A model generated the notes under the pieces. That model was not told the DNA's origin, searched no databases, and was given only the letters and a program-made list of their open reading frames with translations. 64,000 bases of DNA, taken from positions 4,607,361 through 4,671,360 of the forward strand of contig NW_004624865.1 of assembly GCF_000247695.1 (NCBI RefSeq). Direction: 5' to 3'. This document shows, in pieces, positions 56,318 to 64,000 of the stretch (the first letter of the stretch is position 1; every line of letters starts with the position of its first letter). The translations under genes and the position numbers were made by a program. Origin of the DNA: Heterocephalus glaber. Lineage: Eukaryota > Chordata > Mammalia > Rodentia > Bathyergidae.

Positions 56318-56462
56318 AGATTGAACCCAGGGCCTTCACACTGAGCTCCATCCCCACCCTTGTTCTATTTTCTTTTGAGACCCCATCTCTCTAAGTTGCT
56401 CAGGCTGGGCTCAACCTTTTGACTGTCCTGCCTCAGCCTCACAGAGTGCTGGGATCACAGTT
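56318..56462 (-). mobile_element. B1-ID dimer SINE
   Basis: Minus-strand dimer (GAGATTGAACCCAGGGCCTT ... AGTGCTGGGATCACAG). Confidence 0.85.
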
Positions 56463-57061
56463 CCATGGCACCAGACACTTCTTGGGAGACAGTATTTGCC
56501 AGAGAGAGGGCTGCCCCTCCATCCCAGCCGCTGTGGCCGGTGCTAATTACATCCAGGCAGAGACAAACATGGGGAGGGGATTTGAGGCTCAGCAGAGTGG
56601 ACTCGAGATAGCAGAGCAGGACCTTCCATCCGCGCCTCCCCACACCCAGGCCATTCTCAGCAAGAACTTTGATGCTGCCCGACAGCCCAGTCTGCTGGGT
56701 CGCTGGAGTGCACAGACCCCACCGACCGCACTGAGCAGACTAGACCTGGGCTCTCCCGCCCCCAGCACTGGGTTACAGGGTTGAGAGGTCCCGCCCAGCC
56801 CTCTGGATCTCCAGGAGAGGTCCCAGGAGATACAGGACAGAGACTCCCAGCGTTTGGTAATGCGGAGGGGAAACTGATTCTCAACCACACCCAGCCCAGA
56901 GGAACTGTCACCCTGCTCTCAGTGGCAGTGGAGATCAGCCTTTGCTGCCCGTGCTCAGGTGACAACGAATGGGCCAACAAGGCACACACGTCCTGGGGTT
57001 TCCCTGCTGCCTGACACATGAGCCATTTCTACCTGTGTTAGGCAGAGATGTCCAGAAAAAC

Positions 57062-57205
57062 AAAACCTCAGAACTCTGGGAGGCTGAGGCAGGAGGACTG
57101 TTGGTTTGAGGCTAACTTGGGCAACTTAGTGACTTAAGACCCTGTCTCAGAATGAAAATTTAAAAAGAGCTCAGTGTGAAGGCCCTGAGTTTAAGCCCTA
57201 CAGAG
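57062..57205 (+). mobile_element. B1-ID dimer SINE
   Basis: Plus-strand dimer just upstream of the tubulin retrocopy. Confidence 0.8.
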
Positions 57206-57327
57206 AGAAAAGGTAAAAGGAAAAAGGGAAGAGAAGGGGAAATCAGTTAGGCAGAAGGTAGATAGATAGAGGATAGATAGACAGACAGCTTCTATTTCCT
57301 GACATCTAGTCCCTGGGTCTTAAAATA

Positions 57328-57339
57328 CCAGTGAATCCC
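57328..57339 (+). repeat. Left target-site duplication of the TUBB pseudogene
   Basis: CCAGTGAATCCC here recurs exactly at 59647-59658, directly after the pseudogene A-tail, as expected for L1-mediated insertion. The bases just after it (57340-57353) also resemble part of the nearby mariner family, so the exact 5' boundary of the insert is slightly uncertain. Confidence 0.75.
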
Positions 57340-59646
<2,307 letters not shown>

Positions 59647-59658
59647 CCAGTGAATCCC
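59647..59658 (+). repeat. Right target-site duplication of the TUBB pseudogene
   Basis: CCAGTGAATCCC follows the A-rich tail of the tubulin copy and is identical to 57328-57339. Confidence 0.8.
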
Positions 59659-59659
59659 A

Positions 59660-60170
59660 GTACTATGGACGGACTATCTGTGTCCCTGTCCCCAAATTCT
59701 GGTACTGCAGCCCTAACCCACAATGTGGCTGTATTTGGCCTCTAAGAAAGCAATTCAGGCTAAGTGGGGTAACAGGAGGGTTGGCCTTGTAAGCAGAGGA
59801 AGGAAGCTGGGCATGGGGGTGTGCGCCTGCCACCCCTGTCATCCCAGCACTGGGGAAACTGAGGCAGGAGGGTCGCTGCGAGTTCGAGGCAAGCCTGGGC
59901 TACACAGTGAGATCCTGTCTCAAAAAAATGAAGGCCGCCTGCCTCACGAGCGCAAGGTCCCGAGTTCAATCCCGGGTACCAAGAACACAAAGAAGGACAC
60001 GAGTCCATGAGAGGGCTCACTGGGAGGACAGGCTCACCACACACAGCCTCAGCCAGAACCTTGATGTTGGACTTCTGGCTCCAGAACTGGGAGAGAATAA
60101 ATTTCTGCTCATTAACCAACCCATTCCATGGTATTCTGTCACAGCGGTTCATGCTGACTAATATACCCAG
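59660..60170 (+). mobile_element. MLT1-like LTR split by SINEs
   Basis: The left piece (59660-59790: TATGGACGGACTATCTGTGTCCC, GCAGCCCTAACCC, GTGGCTGTATTTGG) and the right piece (59990-60170: AACCTTGATGTTGGACTTCTGG, CCAGAACTGGGAGAGAATAA, GCTGACTAATATAC) form one LTR interrupted by a B1 plus ID insertion. Confidence 0.6.
59805..59990 (+). mobile_element. B1 SINE followed by a 5'-truncated ID
   Basis: B1 (59805-59927) is followed by GCCGCCTGCCTCACGAGCGC ... CCCGGGTACC, the 3' half of an ID. Both sit inside the MLT1-like LTR. Confidence 0.8.
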
Positions 60171-60609
60171 TGCGTGGCCCTGAGGAAGAAAAAACAACAC
60201 CAGAAAAATTCTAGTAAAACACAACAAAACCTGGGGCTGGATTTTAAATGTCAAGAAGATGTCTGTCTGTACCAGCCAGAGGAAAATGAAAATAAAATGG
60301 AGGCAGCCCAGGAAAGAGGCTCACCTTTGGCTTGGGTGACAGCTGGCTGGGGTCCCCTCCCCCTGTTGGGACTGGCTGTGGGGACGGTGACCCAGGGGAC
60401 CCCGCTCAGGGGGTGCCAAGTGTGGACGGAGACACAGAGGACTTTCCTGTCAAGCTCCACTGCACCCCAGATGCTCCCTGTGGACTTCCTGCAGGAGAGA
60501 GTAGAGTGAACAGTACAACCCAAGTTTGAATCCCACATTTCTGTCCTTGGGAACGCTTTCCTCTCTATTGTGTGGCTGATTTTTCTTGCTTTTCATCACC
60601 CTGTCTTTT

Positions 60610-60740
60610 TGAAGCTTTTTTGAGACAGAGTCTTGCTTGCCATGTAGTCCATGATGGCCTCAAACATGCAAAGATCTTCCTGCCTCAGCCTTCCCAGTGC
60701 CAGGACTATAGGAGTGTGCCACCATGCTTGCTGGCCCTGA
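60610..60740 (-). mobile_element. B1 SINE
   Basis: Minus-strand B1 (TGAGACAGAGTCTTGCTTGC ... GTGTGCCACCATGCTTG). Confidence 0.85.
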
Positions 60741-62335
60741 TTTTTTCTGTTCTTGAACCAAGGCATAATAGAAGAACTCTCTTTCAGTCCCAATGGGCCC
60801 CTGCATTTCTCCGGGCAGCCACAGTCTGAATCTGGAGTGATTCCTAAAATATTCCTCCATGATAGAAAAATCCCTTAAATGATCATTGCTGACTTGGTCC
60901 TGTTATTGGCCACCTGCCTATCCCACAAGCAGCGGAGCTTTAAAGCTGCCTGCTGCCTCACCCCAGGTTGTGCACCATGACTATTCCCTCCCCAGCCACA
61001 TTGCACACATGCGTATACGTGCTCACACTCACACCCCAAATCCACACATAGTCACTGAACTACAAGACAGTGAAGTCCTTGTAGAAGTTGCAATCCTGGC
61101 CTCCCAGCAGAGACATCCCACTGGAAGGAGAACTGTGAACTTGCAGAGACCTGCTGGAAGGCAAGGGTTGAGTATTAGCAGGTGGGAAGATTCCCCTTAA
61201 ATAGAGGCAGCCCAAGCTGCAGCCCTTGGGTCCCAGAGAGCTCTGAGAAAAGCTTCCCACAGTGGCTTCGGAACAGGGAGGGACCTGACATGGTCCCTCA
61301 GAGCCTCCAGCAGGGGGGAATAGTGACAAACCCGTCATGGGCTCATGTGCAGTCTCGAAGCTTTGCCTGCACCAAACAAACAGCTGCACAAAGTGACCTT
61401 GATTTTGATGGTTTAAAATGAGAGCAGGACTCATTTATCCTGAGTCTGATTTTTGCATAAATCACACTATTTGAGCTTTGGAGGACTCCGTTCCTCCACC
61501 TCCTGGGGAACACTGACTTTGAAATGAGGGTCATCTGCAGTCTGTCCATACCACACTACTCCCACCCCGCAAGTGTGCAGGGTGTGGGGAGCAGGCTCCA
61601 GGCTGTGCGTGCACAGGCACTTCCTGCTTGAGAGAAGGACAACACCAAGCAGGTCCCTTCTCTGCCCTGCTGAGCTCTTCCTTTCTGCACATACAAGGGA
61701 AGATGGCGGAGTATTTGGGTGCTGGTCTGGGCCCGCAGTCTAGGGACTCGTGGGGACTCTGAGCCAGCTGCACAGGTTTTTAGCCAGACTCCCACCTTCA
61801 GGATGTCAATCACCTCTTCAGTCAACATCCACACATCCCTCATGACTCCCAGACATTGGGTACACCCCTCCTGCCATGCTCCAGGTACCACACTTAATGC
61901 TACTGTCAGGACCCAGCTTGACATGACTATGGCCATCTTGGTCATCACCTCCATCTTGCCTGCCAGGTGAGCTGGCACATATCCCAAACCCTGTAGGACA
62001 AACAAAGTCATCAAGATAGTTGGTTGAGTGTGTGTGCTAGCACCAGTGCCCAGATTGCTCCTACCTGACAGGAGACAACTCCCAGCCTGGTGAGTGCAAA
62101 TGCTGCCTGCTGGCCCCAAAAAGCTGTGATCACAGACACAGGCTCAAGGCTCAGCTGCACCATGCAGCAGCTCCAATCTCCCTGGCAAATTCCTCAGTCC
62201 TGAAAATGGAACTGAAAAGAACCATAAGTGGGAAATCTCTGGCTTTTCCTAGGTCAGAAGCAGCTCAACAACCCCCACATACTTTTGTTCACCTGTTGTA
62301 AAAGAGCCCAAAACAGGAAGCATAAAGAAACTCTA
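60740..62335. other. Mixed sequence, no gene recognised
   Basis: No SINE and no convincing coding frame. The minus-strand frame at 61556-62119 has no recognisable domain. Confidence 0.3.
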
Positions 62336-62336
62336 G

Positions 62337-62400
62337 GGCTGGGGTGTAGCTCTGCAGTAGAGGACTTGCCTGACAATCAAGAAGCCCTGGGTTTTGTGAC
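62337..62400 (+). mobile_element. Old ID-type SINE
   Basis: GGGGTGTAGCTCTGCAGTAG AGGACTTGCC ... AAGCCCTGGGTTTTGTGACC, decayed. Confidence 0.6.
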
Positions 62401-62559
62401 CAGCATGGCAGAACGTTATGGGACAGAGTGTCTTCAAGGCTGTTTCCTGCTCCACAGCCACCTTTCCTGAGAGCCCCAGGTTGTGGGGGAGGCCCTGGGG
62501 CCCTTGGGGTGGCTCTTAATTTGACAGGACTGATGTTTGTGTAGAAAGAGGACATTTGA

Positions 62560-62745
62560 GGCCAGGTGTGATGGTGTGCACCTGTAATCCCAGCACATGG
62601 GGAGGCTAAGGCAGGTGGATCACATGTTTGAGGCCAGCCTGGGCAACTTAGTGACCTAGTGAAATCCTGTCTCAAAAACAAAAAAGGGGCTGGCTGGATA
62701 TAGCTCAGTGTGAAGGCCCTGGGTTCAATTCCCAGCATAAGAAAA
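62560..62745 (+). mobile_element. B1-ID dimer SINE
   Basis: Plus-strand dimer with GGAAA-rich tail. Confidence 0.85.
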
Positions 62746-62850
62746 CAAAAAGGGAAGAGAAGAGAGGAAAGGGGGAAAGGGAAGGGCCAAAGTAAGAAAA
62801 TGGAGAAAGGAAAGGAAAGGAAAGGAAAGGAAAGGAAAGGAAAATAAAAT
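62745..62850 (+). repeat. (GGAAA)n repeat
   Basis: GGAAA/GAAAG units forming the expanded tail of the dimer at 62560-62745. At least nine clean GGAAA units end the tract. Confidence 0.9.
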
Positions 62851-62854
62851 AATA

Positions 62855-64000
62855 GTGAAAATCTTTGCCAAACTTGATGGAAAACCTTGACACATCTAAG
62901 CTCAATACAGTCTGCTGTAGGAGGGACACAAAGATACCCACAGACAGATACATGTGTCAGAGTAAACATGCTAGGCCAGGACAAGGGGAAAATCTTGAGA
63001 GGTGCTGAGAAAAGCAAATCATTGTTTTCAGGGGAAGCAGAAGGAGACTGACAGCTGACTTCTCTTCAAGACGATGGGGCTGGGACACAATGGAACCACA
63101 GGTGAAGGCCTCAAAGTGGTCAAAGAAGCCACACTGAGCACAGCTATATTTCAGGGGTAAAGGCAAAGGCCTGCCCAGACAGGCAAGGAGAAGGATGTGC
63201 TGTTAGATAGGAAGGACCAACAAATTCTGCACACCGGAAGCAGACAATTCAAGAACCCAATTCAAAGCCCCATGAAAAGGAAGAAACACAGCCACAGGTA
63301 ATTATGGATTTACAGAAGACATGAAGGATGCATGGTTCTCTTCCTTTCTCCAATTCGCTGATTTTAAAAGCAATTGGGCAAAGCCATATGTACTTCCTTG
63401 TATTTTGAGGCCTGTGACATCTAGCAATGAAGCATATTCATCAATATCAGTACAAACAAGGTGGGTGGGGACAGAGCTATATTGAGCAGAGAAAAAGTGT
63501 CCATATGGTAACTGATTAACAGGAACAAATGAAGAGGATCAGAAATAGGAGCTATGAGTCTAATATAACAAAGGCTAGAAACATGTGCTTGCTTTACTTC
63601 CTTAGCTTCTTTAAGATACAATATTATGTAATGTAATAATACGGCCATGTGTTGTTGCATTTGTAAAGTAAGTAGATGAAAAGTATTAAACAGTAACACA
63701 AAAAGATGGAAAATACAATAGAACCATGTAGGACTTAAGTTAGCCTAACCCTAAAGTGGATTCTGACTGGATTCATATTTCCCCCAAAATAAGACCTACC
63801 CTGAAAATTAGCACCAGTCTTTACCACAGCGATGGCCCATGTCATGCAGAAGATTAAACCTCATTGTTCTCTGGCTTGGTGGCTGCTCTATAAGGCAGAT
63901 AAGGCAAGGTGATTGGGACTGGCATTTGTTTTCTTTCTTAAATTTTTTTATTGGTACATTTTAGATATACAATACATTTACATTTATCATTGGGTCCTTA
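62855..64000. other. AT-rich sequence, mostly unassigned
   Basis: AT-rich text with stops in all frames. The final bases (TTTTTTATTGGTACATTTTA) resemble a rodent interspersed repeat edge that continues beyond the window. The rest could not be assigned. Confidence 0.3.

Overview
This is a window of mammalian nuclear DNA, most likely from a rodent. The SINE content suggests this: 7SL-derived B1 units, tRNA-derived ID elements ending in a GGTACC-like box plus an A-tail, and many B1-ID dimers in which a B1 body is followed by a second tRNA-like unit (core GATGTAGCTCAGTG..., ending AAGGCCCTGGGTTCAATCC). I see no B2 elements. B1-ID dimers are typical of squirrel-, dormouse- and beaver-related lineages rather than mouse or rat. 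The species cannot be fixed from this sequence.

Only one intact protein-coding gene is evident: KCNF1 (Kv5.1), an intronless electrically silent potassium-channel subunit. It lies on the minus strand at 43507-44994 inside a CpG island. A perfect palindromic cAMP-response element and a weak RE1/NRSF-like site lie in its upstream region. A second recognisable coding sequence, at 57340-59646, is a near full-length processed pseudogene of class I beta-tubulin (TUBB). It has an A-tail, a 12-bp target-site duplication, two frameshifts and a nonsense codon.

The rest is intergenic DNA dense in transposon remains. 1-9 kb: GC-rich unique sequence, B1/ID SINEs and a decayed ~28-bp minisatellite (5.9-7.2 kb). 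9.9-11.7 kb: L1 remains. 12-31 kb: unique GC-rich sequence with SINEs, MIRs, a MaLR-like LTR, a GATA/GATG microsatellite field and several mariner-derived pieces. 33-36 kb: a cluster of DNA transposons (two Tigger-like elements and a fold-back mariner) and a small U2 snRNA insertion. 36-43 kb: unique sequence, an LTR, and MIR and hAT remains. 43-46 kb: KCNF1. 46-57 kb: SINE- and L1-rich sequence, including a 94-bp perfect tandem SINE duplication. 57-64 kb: the tubulin pseudogene, an MLT1-like LTR, and sequence in which I recognise little.

The most unusual observation is a family of mariner-derived fold-back elements. Four loci carry inverted arms encoding the C-terminal end of a mariner transposase. 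Two loci share one arm junction and two others share a different one, so the palindromes appear to have existed before the copies spread. Several AT-rich, repeat-free blocks with clustered homeobox/SOX/POU-type motifs are plausible conserved non-coding elements, but that needs alignment to confirm.
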